From Chryseobacterium lathyri (lineage in GTDB: Bacteria; Bacteroidota; Bacteroidia; Flavobacteriales; Weeksellaceae), in the NCBI RefSeq assembly GCF_003290185.1, contig NZ_QNFY01000003.1, positions 186,001-250,000 on the forward strand: DNA of 64,000 bases. Direction: 5' to 3'. The notes under the pieces are model-generated. The model saw only the letters and a program-made list of their open reading frames with translations, made no database searches and was not told the origin of the DNA. A program made the position numbers and the translations under genes. Positions 1-10,248 of this stretch are shown piece after piece (within the stretch, counting starts at the first letter, position 1; every line of letters begins with the position of its first letter).

Positions 1-328
1 AGCTTATGACAAAGTTTGGCGTGCGGGTGCCAATGAAGCAACTACTTTCGAAACCGATAAAAATATTACTGTTCAGGGTAAATCACTACCTGCCGGTAAA
101 TATAGCTTTTTCTTAATCCCAAAAGAGTCTGGAACCTGGACTGCAATTTTTAACAAAGAGCCAAAACAATGGGGAGCTTATAAATACGAACAAGCAAAGG
201 ATGCTTTACGTGTTGATGTAAAAACCAAGGCTTTACCAGCAACACAGGAAACTTTAGTTTATAAAATAAACAATAATGGATTCACAATGGATTGGGATAA
301 AATCTCAGTTCCTGTAGAGATAAAATAA
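1..328 (+). CDS. DUF2911 domain protein, C-terminal part (cut by window edge)
   Basis: An open frame enters from the left edge (codons in phase with base 2) and ends at the TAA at 326-328, giving about 108 residues. The translation contains [14 protein letters not shown], a [14 protein letters not shown] stretch and [11 protein letters not shown], the pattern of the DUF2911 family of secreted Bacteroidota proteins of unknown function. The N-terminus and any signal peptide lie outside the window. A strong hairpin terminator follows 18 bases after the stop. Family assignment is from recognised motifs; no function is established. Confidence 0.8.
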   Translation, partial: AYDKVWRAGANEATTFETDKNITVQGKSLPAGKYSFFLIPKESGTWTAIFNKEPKQWGAYKYEQAKDALRVDVKTKALPATQETLVYKINNNGFTMDWDKISVPVEIK

Positions 329-655
329 ATGTAATATGAGAAATTAAAATCCCGGATTAACCGGGATTTTTTATTTAAAATTTTGATATTGTATTAAAGA
401 TTGCTATTGTAAATTTCAGTCACCAATCCAATTCCTGCTGTTTGATTAATGCTTTAGTTTTTTGTTCTTCTGGAAATTCTCAAGTTATGTCAAAATTCAT
501 TTTGATTTTCGAAATATTTTGAAAGTTAAATAAAAAGCTGCAATGATTTGTATTTCAGAAGTATCTTTGAAAATAGTGTTGCTTTGGTATTTTTGATGGA
601 GGAATTTGTTAAGATTTCTGTTTGAACAATATTATTTTTTTTGATAAAGCAGCAA
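329..655. other. intergenic region between convergent genes
   Basis: These 327 bases separate the DUF2911 stop from the end of the minus-strand phosphoesterase. Apart from the terminator at 346-376 they hold only AT-rich sequence. I see no credible reading frame and no second hairpin serving the minus-strand gene. Confidence 0.7.
346..376 (+). terminator. Rho-independent terminator of the DUF2911 gene
   Basis: A perfect 10-bp stem (AAAATCCCGG with CCGGGATTTT) around an ATTAA loop is followed by a T-rich run. It lies just after the stop at 328 and is oriented for the plus strand. Confidence 0.9.
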
Positions 656-2461
656 TTATTTCAATTTCAAAATTTCCCCTTTCTCAAAATCAATTTTGAA
701 ATGGTCTGCAGGATCTCCCGAAGAGAGCTTAACTAAAACTCTGAAAAATAATTTCAGCTGATTTAGAAATCCATCTTTTGTATTTAATTTTTCGAAATTT
801 TCATGCAAAAATTTGAATTGCAAAAGTCGTTTTTCAGGAATATCTTTTTTTGCTAATTCGTCTGCAGACTGTAATTGATAAAGATTTAATAAAGCATCTT
901 CAAAATTCCATGTTTTAAATTCTCCTGCATTTATTGTAGTTGAATTGTCCATGTCAATACTTAAATAAAGTAAATCTTCTCCTGAAAGTTGGCTGACTTT
1001 TTCTATAAAATCTTTAGGCCAATCTGAAGGAACAAATCTTAGCCTTACCAATTCTTTTAAATGAAATAATGTAAAATCGTGGTAATTCTTTGTTTTTAAA
1101 ATTTCAACGTTCCAAAGATCTTTTCTGGTCTGATTTTTTAAGACTCCAAATTCTTTCTTATACAAAGGGAATAGCTCATCAAAACGTGGGACATCAGTAA
1201 TAGAAACCGTTTCGACTTCAAAATCAGCGGGAGAATTCACTGTCAGAATTTTATATCCCGGAAGATAAGCTGCCAACGAAGGAACCTGAATATTGACGAG
1301 TATTTTTCCGTTTTCAAACTTTTTGATTCCGGTATCGTTGATGTGCATATGGCCCGCAAAATGAAGTTTCACTCCTGCATCTGCAAAAACCTTAGCAACG
1401 TGATCATCTGGCACTCTGTCGAGCTGCCATTTATTTTTGCCTAATAAATTTTTAATATCTTCAGAAGCACCGTCATTGTAATCAAGCATCGGATAATGCG
1501 TAAATGCAATGAGAACTTTGTGTTTTTTTTCTGCTTCTTTTGAAATGTTTTTCACCCAATCAATCAAATGTTTTTTATTTGAAAGCACATTATTGTATCC
1601 AACGGAAACACTATGAAAATTATCTGGATCTATTGGATTTCCATTAATATTTTTTGGCAAATAGGTATTTCCGTCAATTGCCAAAAGCCAAATTCCATTT
1701 ACGGGTTCTACCAGATAACTCAAATCAGGAACAGTAAATCCCGGACTGACTTCATACATTCTGTTGGAATATTCTGAACTTTTTAAAGCCTTTTTAAAAC
1801 TATAATTTTCATAAGAACTATGATTAAACGGAGTCTCCCAAAACAGATCTTTTTCAGAAGGGCAAAATCCAAATTCTTTAAACTCTTTCATAATTTCAAA
1901 ATAGCCAGACATCGCAATATCTTTGGTAATGAAAGTTTCCTGACCATTATCTTCAACTGAAATTTTATTACTAAAAATGTTAACAGGGCTTCCATTTTCG
2001 CCTAAAAAATCAGATTTCCCGCCGTCTTTCAGAAATGGGCTTACCGGATCATGATTTCCTGTGGTAATAAAAAACCTTATTCCATGTTTTTTTTGATACT
2101 CATCTAAAATCTTTTTCAATCCTCTCAAATTGTAGGCTTGTCCGTCATCAGTATAATCACCGGGAAGTGCGACGATTTTAATCCCCCGTTTTGCCACATC
2201 ATCCAAAGCCGCCAGAAAAGCAAAATAATTTTCATTAAAAATTCTTGTAGAGTGGAGCTGTGAATCCATTGTTCTCAATAAGGTTTTCTTTTGGGTTTTT
2301 GGATTTTCTACTCCTCTGAATGCGTTATCTGAAAAATCTCCATAAAGATCCTGAAAATGAACATCTGCCAAAAATGCTATTTGAATGGCTTTATGTTGCG
2401 CAAATACGTTTAATGAAAGCAGTAAAGCGATCAATAGATGAATGGAAAAATGTTTTTTCAA
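656..2461 (-). CDS. secreted calcineurin-like metallophosphoesterase
   Basis: The 601-residue protein starts with a signal peptide (residues 1-21, ending NVFAQ). The metallophosphoesterase motifs appear in order: D33 and H35 (LADVH), GDYTDDG at 101-107, GNHD at 135-138, then FTHYP and GHMHIND in the 320-375 range. These are the dimetal-binding motifs of the calcineurin-like superfamily. About 170 further residues after the catalytic domain are mostly helical and charged and match nothing I recognise. It is the last gene of a three-gene minus-strand operon with two alkaline phosphatases (34-base gap). The likely role is extracytoplasmic phosphoester hydrolysis; the substrate is unknown. Confidence 0.88.
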   Translation of the reverse strand: MKKHFSIHLLIALLLSLNVFAQHKAIQIAFLADVHFQDLYGDFSDNAFRGVENPKTQKKTLLRTMDSQLHSTRIFNENYFAFLAALDDVAKRGIKIVALPGDYTDDGQAYNLRGLKKILDEYQKKHGIRFFITTGNHDPVSPFLKDGGKSDFLGENGSPVNIFSNKISVEDNGQETFITKDIAMSGYFEIMKEFKEFGFCPSEKDLFWETPFNHSSYENYSFKKALKSSEYSNRMYEVSPGFTVPDLSYLVEPVNGIWLLAIDGNTYLPKNINGNPIDPDNFHSVSVGYNNVLSNKKHLIDWVKNISKEAEKKHKVLIAFTHYPMLDYNDGASEDIKNLLGKNKWQLDRVPDDHVAKVFADAGVKLHFAGHMHINDTGIKKFENGKILVNIQVPSLAAYLPGYKILTVNSPADFEVETVSITDVPRFDELFPLYKKEFGVLKNQTRKDLWNVEILKTKNYHDFTLFHLKELVRLRFVPSDWPKDFIEKVSQLSGEDLLYLSIDMDNSTTINAGEFKTWNFEDALLNLYQLQSADELAKKDIPEKRLLQFKFLHENFEKLNTKDGFLNQLKLFFRVLVKLSSGDPADHFKIDFEKGEILKLK

Positions 2462-2495
2462 AGCTGTATGTATTTTAGAAAAAATAATTGTAAAA

Positions 2496-4277
2496 CTAAT
2501 TTACTTTCAAAGCTTTCAATATTTTATGGAAAATTTCATTATTCTCGTATACTCCCGTAAAAATTTCTGAGCCTGAGCCGTAGGAAAACACAGGAATTAA
2601 TGTAGCTGAGTGATCGTCTGTCGTAAAATCACCTTCTATAGTGCTTGTTTCCAGATCGCCATGAGGAATACTAAAACCTCCTGTCTCGTGATCTGCAGTA
2701 ATTATCACCAAAGTCCCGGGGTTCTGGTCAGCAAACTGTACTGCTTTTGTAATTGCTCTGTCAAAATCAATACCTTCAGTAACGATGGTTCCTACATTAT
2801 TGCTGTGGCCGCCACTGTCAATTTGCGCTGCCTCAATCATGATGAAGAATGGTTTTTTCTTGCTTTTTAAAAATTGCAGCCCACTTTCTACAGTTTCAGC
2901 CAAAAGATTCCCGCGACCTTTCAAAACTTGCGGAACACCGTTATCAGAAAGATAGTACGCCAAACGGTTGGCTTTACTTTCTGCAACCTCCATTGGGTTT
3001 TCTGCTAATTTAAAATCATGCAGGCCGGAAACTTTAGATTTTCCACCTGCTGCAAAAAAGTTAAGTTTTGATTTTGGCAAATCTTCAGCAATTTCCTTTT
3101 CCATACCACGGTCTTTTTGATGAGCATAAAATGCAGAAGGTGTTGCTCCCACAATTTCGTCAGTCGTAATAATTCCGGTGCTGAAGCCCTTTTCTGATAG
3201 AATTTCAGTAAGATTTGCCGTTTTTTGCCCCTCAGAACTTACTCCGATAAATCTGTTTTTTGTTTTTTTTCCTGTTGCAAAAGCAGTTGCTCCTGCTGCA
3301 GAATCTGTGGTGAAATTATCAGTCGAAGAAGTCTTAATTAAACCAATATTTTTCAATTGTGTTAACGTTAATTGTCCTTTATTGGCTAAGACGGATGAAG
3401 AAATTTGTGAAAGACCATTTCCGTCACCGATTAATAAAATAACATTTTTCACGGGAACATTTTTTTTCAGATAGGAAAATTTAGGCTGATAAACTTCTGA
3501 AAACAGATTATTTTTAAAAGTTCTTTTCTGCAAAGAATTTACATATCCCACACATTCTTTAGGATGGTCTGTATTAATAAAATCAACACCGTTGTTTGCA
3601 AAAAATTCCCAGGAAGTTTTCCCGTCGGGAATCGCCCAGAATCTGAATGGTTTCCCAAATGATTTTGCTTTTTTGATGACTTCAGTTACTTTAGGTAAAT
3701 CTTCTTCCGTTAAGCCTCCTTTACCGTTCCATTTAGAATATTGCGGAAAGCTTAAGCTAAGCAAAGCAACTTTATTCCATTGATCTGTAGTTAAATTATC
3801 CAGTTTTTGATAATCAAAAAAAATAAATTCGGGATAAGAAGTATATTCTTCCGGTTTTGGCTGATTCCCTGAAATAACAAAACGTACTTTTTTTTGAGCT
3901 GTAATGGCCGGATATTTCTGAATTGTTTTTACAATCTGCTTTAAAGTTGTTTTAGCATCTGTTTTAATATCAATCAGAATCTGTAGAGATTCCTGTTTGA
4001 TCATATTCATTCCTAATGCCTTATCAATAGGATTCAGATATAAACTTTCAAATGTTCGTTCATGGGTAATGTCTTTTTTGTTGTGGGCTACAAAAAGTTC
4101 GTTGTTTTCAAGAAAAACATCCACTTCAATTGAATTTGCATCAGAACCTAAGGCATACCAAAATGGGATTTTCTGTTCATAATCATTATGAGAGTGTACT
4201 CTTGTAGTTTGACCAAAAACAGTTGCAACAAAAAGCAGAGTGATAAAGCCTGTAATTTTTTTTAAATGTAAGCGCAT
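2496..4277 (-). CDS. fusion of GDPD/PLC-like domain and alkaline phosphatase
   Basis: The 593-residue secreted protein (signal peptide to about residue 22, ending FGQ) has two parts. Residues about 25-265 carry RVHSHNDYEQ and IEVDVFLENNELFVAHN, the active-site style of the PI-PLC/glycerophosphodiester phosphodiesterase family. Residues about 275-593 are an alkaline phosphatase: IGDGNG (usually DGMG), the nucleophile stretch TDSAAGATA, TADHETGG, and a final DDHSATLIPV histidine. The two activities would fit in series: a phosphodiesterase releasing a phosphomonoester that the phosphatase strips. It sits 20 bases downstream of a second alkaline phosphatase gene. The domain order is read directly; coupled catalysis is inference. 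Confidence 0.88.
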   Translation of the reverse strand: MRLHLKKITGFITLLFVATVFGQTTRVHSHNDYEQKIPFWYALGSDANSIEVDVFLENNELFVAHNKKDITHERTFESLYLNPIDKALGMNMIKQESLQILIDIKTDAKTTLKQIVKTIQKYPAITAQKKVRFVISGNQPKPEEYTSYPEFIFFDYQKLDNLTTDQWNKVALLSLSFPQYSKWNGKGGLTEEDLPKVTEVIKKAKSFGKPFRFWAIPDGKTSWEFFANNGVDFINTDHPKECVGYVNSLQKRTFKNNLFSEVYQPKFSYLKKNVPVKNVILLIGDGNGLSQISSSVLANKGQLTLTQLKNIGLIKTSSTDNFTTDSAAGATAFATGKKTKNRFIGVSSEGQKTANLTEILSEKGFSTGIITTDEIVGATPSAFYAHQKDRGMEKEIAEDLPKSKLNFFAAGGKSKVSGLHDFKLAENPMEVAESKANRLAYYLSDNGVPQVLKGRGNLLAETVESGLQFLKSKKKPFFIMIEAAQIDSGGHSNNVGTIVTEGIDFDRAITKAVQFADQNPGTLVIITADHETGGFSIPHGDLETSTIEGDFTTDDHSATLIPVFSYGSGSEIFTGVYENNEIFHKILKALKVN

Positions 4278-4297
4278 AAGATTTAGTAAAATTCAAA

Positions 4298-5425
4298 TTA
4301 TTTAATAGTGATTCCGCTTTTTTTCAAAGCTTCAGCAAGCTTATGATAGATGGTGTTGTTGGGGTATACGCCAGAGAAAAGCTCCTGGTTTTTTCCCATC
4401 GCAAAAACGGGAACTAAAGCCGCAGTGTGTTGATTGTCGATGAAATTCACCTGTACTTTGTCTTTGATGTTCTTCTCTTTTCCTGTTGAATCTTTTTCCA
4501 TGAATTTTCCGATGCTTGCACCGCCTGTCTCGTGATCTGCTGTGACTACCAACAGTGTATTCGGGTTTTCTTTGATGAACTCCATCACCACGCCGATGGT
4601 TTTGTCAAAGTCTAAAACTTCTTTTACCATCATTTCGCCATCTTTAGCATGACCGCCCCAATCGATAAATGAGCCTTCCACCATCAAAAAGAATGGCTTT
4701 TTGTTTTTAGATAAGTAATCTAGAGCGGTTTGTGTGGCTTCGGGAAGAAAATCTCCTCTTCCCTGAACTTTATTAGGGAGTTCGTCCTGCGCCAAAAGAT
4801 AAAAGTTGTTTTTATTTTGAATGGGTTTTGAAAGTTTCAGCGTGTCTATATTATAATTGAGCTTTTTAAATTCATTCAGAAGGTTTTTTCCATCTTTTCT
4901 TTTATTGAAGAATTTTAAACCTCCGCCTGCTAAAAAATTAACGTTTGCTTTTACAAGGTCAAGCGCAATATCTTCATGAAGATCTCTGTCTTTTACATGA
5001 GCGTAGTAAGAAGCAGGTGTTGCATGAGTAATACTCGTTAAACTAACCAACCCGGTTTGGTAATTTTTTTTCTGCAGCTGTTCTAATATCGTTGGAAGTG
5101 CTATCGAATCTTTATTTACGCCAATCGCACGTTTGTAAGTTTTTTCACCTGTTGATAAAGCGGTTGCCCCGGCAGCAGAATCTGTAACCCAATCGCTGGT
5201 TGAAGATGTTTCAGACAGACCTACAATTTTAAATTTTTGAAAATTGGGTTCTGAATTTCCAAAATAGAATGCAGAAGTAACCTGTGAAACGCCCATTCCA
5301 TCACCAATCATAAAAATGACGTTAAGAGGCTTTTGTTTTTTTTGAGCTGATAACATGGCTACAAAAAGAAGCAACGAAAAAGCTGCGATTGCCTTGAAAT
5401 TAACATTTTTATAACAATAATTCAT
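4298..5425 (-). CDS. secreted alkaline phosphatase
   Basis: The 375-residue protein has an N-terminal hydrophobic signal ending near AMLSAQ. Alkaline phosphatase superfamily motifs are complete: MIGDGMGVSQ near the start of the mature chain, TDSAAGATALSTG with the nucleophilic serine, FIDWGGHAKD, VTADHETGG, and the C-terminal NQHTAALVPVF histidine. It is the first gene of the minus-strand phosphatase operon and is divergent from the SusC gene at 5704 across 278 bases. It should hydrolyse phosphomonoesters in the periplasm or outside the cell. A possible TAnnTTTG element on the minus strand lies at 5601-5608, far upstream. No clear Pho-box-like repeat was seen. Confidence 0.92.
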   Translation of the reverse strand: MNYCYKNVNFKAIAAFSLLLFVAMLSAQKKQKPLNVIFMIGDGMGVSQVTSAFYFGNSEPNFQKFKIVGLSETSSTSDWVTDSAAGATALSTGEKTYKRAIGVNKDSIALPTILEQLQKKNYQTGLVSLTSITHATPASYYAHVKDRDLHEDIALDLVKANVNFLAGGGLKFFNKRKDGKNLLNEFKKLNYNIDTLKLSKPIQNKNNFYLLAQDELPNKVQGRGDFLPEATQTALDYLSKNKKPFFLMVEGSFIDWGGHAKDGEMMVKEVLDFDKTIGVVMEFIKENPNTLLVVTADHETGGASIGKFMEKDSTGKEKNIKDKVQVNFIDNQHTAALVPVFAMGKNQELFSGVYPNNTIYHKLAEALKKSGITIK

Positions 5426-5678
5426 AATGATTGGATTTTTAATAATTTTATAAGTATGAAATAAGATGCGAAATTAGATATAATATCATTTCAAAAATTT
5501 CAATAATAAACTATAAATCCAATGTTAACAGGGAAATAATTGAATTTAAGAACTTTAAAAAAGTTTGTTTACATAAAGTTTTCATAAATTTAATTTTTGA
5601 CAAAAATATTCACGTTTTATTAATTTTAAAAACCGGTTACTTAATGTTAAATTAACAGTTTTCGGCATTTTATCGAGC

Positions 5679-5686
5679 TAATTTTG
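5679..5686 (+). promoter_or_regulatory. Bacteroidota -7 promoter element for susC
   Basis: TAATTTTG matches the TAnnTTTG -7 consensus and lies 17 bases before the ATG at 5704. No convincing TTG -33 element was found at the right distance. Confidence 0.6.
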
Positions 5687-5703
5687 CACGAAAATAATAA
5701 GGA

Positions 5704-8469
5704 ATGAAACGTATTTATCTCGTGCCGACAGTTTTGATGAGTTGTGTCAGCTTAACATTTGCACAAAAAAAAGAATCCGACACGCTCAAGGATGAGAACA
5801 AATTGACAGACATTGAAGAAGTGGTAATGATAGGATACGGGAGTCAAAAAAAATCTGATGTAACCGGAGCTGTAGGTTCTGTAAAAAGCGAAGATTTTAA
5901 TAAAGGAATGGTTGCTAATGTTGGTCAATTGCTTCAGGGAAAAGTTGCCGGAGTAAATGTTTCGAATATAAGTGGTGAACCGGGAGCTAACCAAAATATT
6001 ATCATCAGAGGAGTCGGAAGTTTACGTTCCGGCACAACACCACTTTACGTTATCGATGGGTTTGTAATCGATAACAGCAACACCGGAACAGCTAACAACC
6101 CGATGAACTTCATTAATCCTGATGATATTGAATCATTGGATATTTTAAAAGATGCTTCTGCAGCTGCAATCTATGGGGCAAGAGGAGCCAATGGAGTGAT
6201 TATCATCACGACTAAAAAAGGTAAAAAAGGTAGAACTCAGATGAATCTTTCTTCCAATCTTACGATTTCCAATCTTGCGAACAAAATGAATGTTTTTGGA
6301 GCAGATGAATTCAGAAGGCAGGTAACCGCAGCCGGAGGAAAATTGGATGATATGGGAGGAAATACCGATTGGCAGGATGAGCTGACCAGGACAGCTGTTT
6401 CTAAAAATGTAAATTTTTCAGCAGCAGGAGCGACAGATACTTCAAATTATTATGCTGCTTTAGGATATGAAGATCAGGAAGGAATTCTTCACAACAGTAA
6501 TCTAAAAAGATATTCCGGTCGTATCAATGCTTCACAAAAAGCGTTTAACGGAAGAGTAAGTATAAACTTCAATTTAAACGGAACAAGAACCGAAAATAAC
6601 AGACCGAATTCAACAGATGTAGTTTCCAATATGCTTACATGGAATCCGACGTATCCTGCATATACCGATGGGGTACCAACTACTGTCTTTAATAATGGGG
6701 CTTTTAACCCATTAATTCGTCGCGAGATTTACAAGGATTTTACAACAAATAACAGAATTTTAGCCAACATTTCTCCTTCTGTGGAAATTATTAAAGGATT
6801 GACTTATAAGCTGAATTTAGGGGTTGATTATTCTACAGCGGAAAGAGTTATCCAGAATATTCCGCATGCTATTCCTCTGGAGATCGGAACTTTAAACCTA
6901 AGCAATTATTCAAATAACAATACTCTTTTAGAAAATACTTTAACGTATAAATTTAAAATCAACAGTCACGATTTTAATGTAATGGCAGGACATTCTTATC
7001 AAAAGTTAATGTTGACATCGAGAGGATGGTATTATCAGAACTTCCCAATCAACGGAATCGAGCCGCAATATCAGATTCCTGCTGCAGGGGCAACGAATCA
7101 AACAACGTCTGTTATTGCTAATAAAAATGAATTACAGTCCTGGTTTGGAAGGGTAAATTATGATTTTCAGAATAAATATCTTTTAACAGCAACTTTAAGA
7201 GCCGATGGATCTTCTAAGTTCGGAGCAAATAACAAATACGGAATATTTCCGTCAGTCGCTGCAGGATGGAACATCAGCAAAGAAAAATTTCTTTCGGATG
7301 TAGAGCAGATCAACAATCTGAAATTAAGAGCAAGCTGGGGTAAAACAGGAAATCAGGAAATCCCGGGTAAGGTAACAAAAAAAAGCTACCAAGCCGATGC
7401 TAGCGGAACTGCACAAGCCACCTATCCTCTAAATGACAGTGGAAATTATCCTATAGGAGTGTATTTGGTAAGAGCCGACAATCCGGATTTACAATGGGAA
7501 GTAACGACACAAACCAATATTGGATTAGACTTTGGAATTTTAAATAATAGATTAACGGGTACTGTCGATTTCTTCAGAAAAATTTCTGATAACATTATTT
7601 CGGTAATAAATACTGTGGATCCTATAGAACCAGCTCCAACAATGTGGAAGAATATCCCGAATATGCAGATCAACAATACGGGTTGGGAAATTTCATTAAA
7701 CTACAACAGCGATCCGAATAAAGCATTTACATATGGCATTGGAGGAAATGCTTCTTTTATTAAAAATGAAGTAAAAAATTCTCCATATAAAGTAATTTCC
7801 ACAGGAGAAGCACAGGGACCGGGAACAACTAATGCTGTTATCAATGGATACATTAATAATGAACCAATCGGAACTTTCTACGTAAGAGAATTTCTAGGAT
7901 TAAGCGAAAACGGCACCAATATCTTCAGAGATGTAAACGGAGATGGAATTATTACAGACAACGACAGAGTTGCTGCAGGAAGCGCTTTACCGGATTTTAC
8001 TTATAATCTTTACCTGAAGGCAGCTTACAAAAACTTCGATTTAGGATTAAATTTCAACGGAGTTTCAGGCAATATGATTTATAACAATACTGCTTCTACG
8101 TTATTTTCGAGAGGCAGATTGGGATTATCTCACAACACAACAGATGCTGCAACGCAATTTCCTAATGAAAGTGTAAACAATACCAATGTAATTTCAACAA
8201 GATACCTTGAAAAGGGAGACTTTTTCAGATTGAATAATGCCACTTTAGGTTACAATCTGAATCCGAAAATCCTTGGAATTGGTGAGCATATCAGAAACAT
8301 CAGATTCTCAGTAACGGCTCAGAATTTATTCGTGATTACCAAATATTCAGGTTTCGATCCTGAAATCAATACCGGTTTATCTCAGGGCGGAATTCAGTCT
8401 TTCGGAATTGATTATGTTACTTATCCTAAAGCCAGAAGCTTTGTATTTGGTGTAAACGTAGCATTTTAA
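5704..8469 (+). CDS. SusC/RagA-family TonB-linked outer membrane transporter
   Basis: The 921-residue protein has a signal peptide ending TFAQ, a TonB-box-like EEVVMIGYG near residues 39-47, a plug domain (VGQLLQGKVAGV, IIIRGVGSL, PLYVIDGFV, LKDASAAAIYGARGANGVIII) and a long beta-barrel ending in VFGVNVAF with a terminal aromatic. It lacks the N-terminal carboxypeptidase-regulatory-like domain that many SusC proteins carry before the TonB box. It pairs with the SusD gene 21 bases downstream. The divergent phosphatase operon suggests that the imported ligand may be released by or contain phosphoesters; that link is inference. Confidence 0.95.
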   Translation: MKRIYLVPTVLMSCVSLTFAQKKESDTLKDENKLTDIEEVVMIGYGSQKKSDVTGAVGSVKSEDFNKGMVANVGQLLQGKVAGVNVSNISGEPGANQNIIIRGVGSLRSGTTPLYVIDGFVIDNSNTGTANNPMNFINPDDIESLDILKDASAAAIYGARGANGVIIITTKKGKKGRTQMNLSSNLTISNLANKMNVFGADEFRRQVTAAGGKLDDMGGNTDWQDELTRTAVSKNVNFSAAGATDTSNYYAALGYEDQEGILHNSNLKRYSGRINASQKAFNGRVSINFNLNGTRTENNRPNSTDVVSNMLTWNPTYPAYTDGVPTTVFNNGAFNPLIRREIYKDFTTNNRILANISPSVEIIKGLTYKLNLGVDYSTAERVIQNIPHAIPLEIGTLNLSNYSNNNTLLENTLTYKFKINSHDFNVMAGHSYQKLMLTSRGWYYQNFPINGIEPQYQIPAAGATNQTTSVIANKNELQSWFGRVNYDFQNKYLLTATLRADGSSKFGANNKYGIFPSVAAGWNISKEKFLSDVEQINNLKLRASWGKTGNQEIPGKVTKKSYQADASGTAQATYPLNDSGNYPIGVYLVRADNPDLQWEVTTQTNIGLDFGILNNRLTGTVDFFRKISDNIISVINTVDPIEPAPTMWKNIPNMQINNTGWEISLNYNSDPNKAFTYGIGGNASFIKNEVKNSPYKVISTGEAQGPGTTNAVINGYINNEPIGTFYVREFLGLSENGTNIFRDVNGDGIITDNDRVAAGSALPDFTYNLYLKAAYKNFDLGLNFNGVSGNMIYNNTASTLFSRGRLGLSHNTTDAATQFPNESVNNTNVISTRYLEKGDFFRLNNATLGYNLNPKILGIGEHIRNIRFSVTAQNLFVITKYSGFDPEINTGLSQGGIQSFGIDYVTYPKARSFVFGVNVAF

Positions 8470-8490
8470 TTAATATTTAAAAGAAAAAAA

Positions 8491-10227
8491 ATGAAAAATA
8501 AATTTTTAACCTCTATTTTTAGTCTAAGTGTTTTGGCACTTGTAGGATGTACAGATCTTGAAGAATCAGTTATCGACGAATCACTTGATGCACAAACAAC
8601 AACGCCTGTTGAATCTTTCATCGCTCCGGCTTACGGTCCGCTTCCAGATGCATTTACCCATACCAAAAATTATGGGCTTCAGCTGATCAGTTCAGACCAA
8701 GCTATTCTTCCTCCAAGAGGAAGTGGAAACGACTGGTATGATGGCGGAAAATACATCGAACTTCATCAGCACACCACTACAACTACAAACGTTGTTGTAC
8801 AGCAAACCTGGGATGCAATGAGATTAATGCTTTCAAGAACTGTAACAGCAATCGAAAAGCTACAACCCATTGCTGCAACAGATCCCAATGCAGCTAAAGC
8901 TGTTGCCGAAATGCGTGCTTTGAGAGCTTATTACAATATGTTGATACTTGATTATTGGGGAATTGCATTCAAAAAAGATAACACGGGGCAAAATTCTGAA
9001 GTTCTAAGAAGGCAGGAAGCTGTTTCTTATATTGAAAGTGAGTTTTTAGCTGTTGTAAATAACCTAGACAATACGAAAGGTCCGGGAAGAGTTTCTCAAG
9101 CAGCAGTAAACGGATTTTTAGCACAGCTTTACCTTAATGCAGCGGTTTACAGAAACCCTTACGGAACTCCTTCTTTTGCAGCGGGAGATATGGATAAGGT
9201 AATTGAATATACTAACAAAGTTATCAATAGCGGGTTATTTAGTTTATCTGCGGAATATTTTGCCATATTTGACGACAATAACCATTCAAATAAAGAATTA
9301 ATTTTTGCAATTGACCAGCGTCAGGACCTTAACACATCACACAACAGATTAGGTTATTGGTCTTTGTCAGGAAGTCAATATCCTTTAGCTGCATTTCCTA
9401 AAGCCAACGGAACAGATGGCCCAGCGATAACTTCTGATTTTTATAAGACATGGGTTCAGGCTTACGGAAGCACTGATCCTGCTCAGGCAGATGCCAGATT
9501 TTATAAAGAAAACTTTAGTGTTCCGGCAAATTTACAGGATTTAACCGGAGTGACTCCTGCAAATGATGGGAATCATTATTTCCTTGTGAATGGTGCTACT
9601 TATGAAATTAACAGAGGAATTCAGAGAGGAGTTCAGTGGGGGTTGCGAAATGCATCAAATGGACAGCCCTTCCAAACTCTGAACGGACAATATAAAATTT
9701 ATCCTATCATAGAGCAGAGAAATGGATTTGTAAGCTATGTAAATCACACGCTGGATATCGATTTAGAAAATCCTAACAATAAAGATTACACTGATGGATA
9801 TCGAGTTTCAAAATACCAGTTCAGCAGAACTTCAGATACAGGAAGAAACAGAGGAAATGCAGACATTGTCCTTTTACGCTTAGCGGATATTTATCTGATG
9901 AGAGCAGAAGCCCAGTTAAGAAAAGGAAATGCAGGAGCAGCTTTAGCGGATGTTAATCTCGTTAGAGCATCTAGAACAGCCAGACCTAACGTTACCCCTC
10001 CCGCACTGACAACAATGAATCTGGATCTTTTATACAGAGAAAGAGGTTTTGAGTTTTACTGGGAATATTCCAGAAGAACAGATATGATTCGTTTTGGTCA
10101 TTATGAAGATATCTATACATCTAAAACAAATACTGATGTACGAAAAAGGCTTTTCCCGATTCCGCAATCGACAATTGACGGAGCATCAAGTGTTCCTGGA
10201 TATCTGGTTCAGAACGAGGGATATTAA
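8491..10227 (+). CDS. SusD/RagB-family nutrient-binding lipoprotein
   Basis: The 578-residue protein has a lipobox (LALVGC) for outer-membrane anchoring. SusD features include the helical AVAEMRALRAYYNMLILDYWG, a TPR-like QAAVNGFLAQLYLNAAVY segment, the C-terminal IVLLRLADIYLMRAEAQLR and the terminal RERGFEFYWEYSRRTDMIRFG with KRLFPIPQS. It forms the surface lid on the SusC channel and binds the ligand. It ends the operon at the strong terminator at 10249. Confidence 0.95.
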   Translation: MKNKFLTSIFSLSVLALVGCTDLEESVIDESLDAQTTTPVESFIAPAYGPLPDAFTHTKNYGLQLISSDQAILPPRGSGNDWYDGGKYIELHQHTTTTTNVVVQQTWDAMRLMLSRTVTAIEKLQPIAATDPNAAKAVAEMRALRAYYNMLILDYWGIAFKKDNTGQNSEVLRRQEAVSYIESEFLAVVNNLDNTKGPGRVSQAAVNGFLAQLYLNAAVYRNPYGTPSFAAGDMDKVIEYTNKVINSGLFSLSAEYFAIFDDNNHSNKELIFAIDQRQDLNTSHNRLGYWSLSGSQYPLAAFPKANGTDGPAITSDFYKTWVQAYGSTDPAQADARFYKENFSVPANLQDLTGVTPANDGNHYFLVNGATYEINRGIQRGVQWGLRNASNGQPFQTLNGQYKIYPIIEQRNGFVSYVNHTLDIDLENPNNKDYTDGYRVSKYQFSRTSDTGRNRGNADIVLLRLADIYLMRAEAQLRKGNAGAALADVNLVRASRTARPNVTPPALTTMNLDLLYRERGFEFYWEYSRRTDMIRFGHYEDIYTSKTNTDVRKRLFPIPQSTIDGASSVPGYLVQNEGY

Positions 10228-10248
10228 TTTTACATTTTTTACTTTCAA

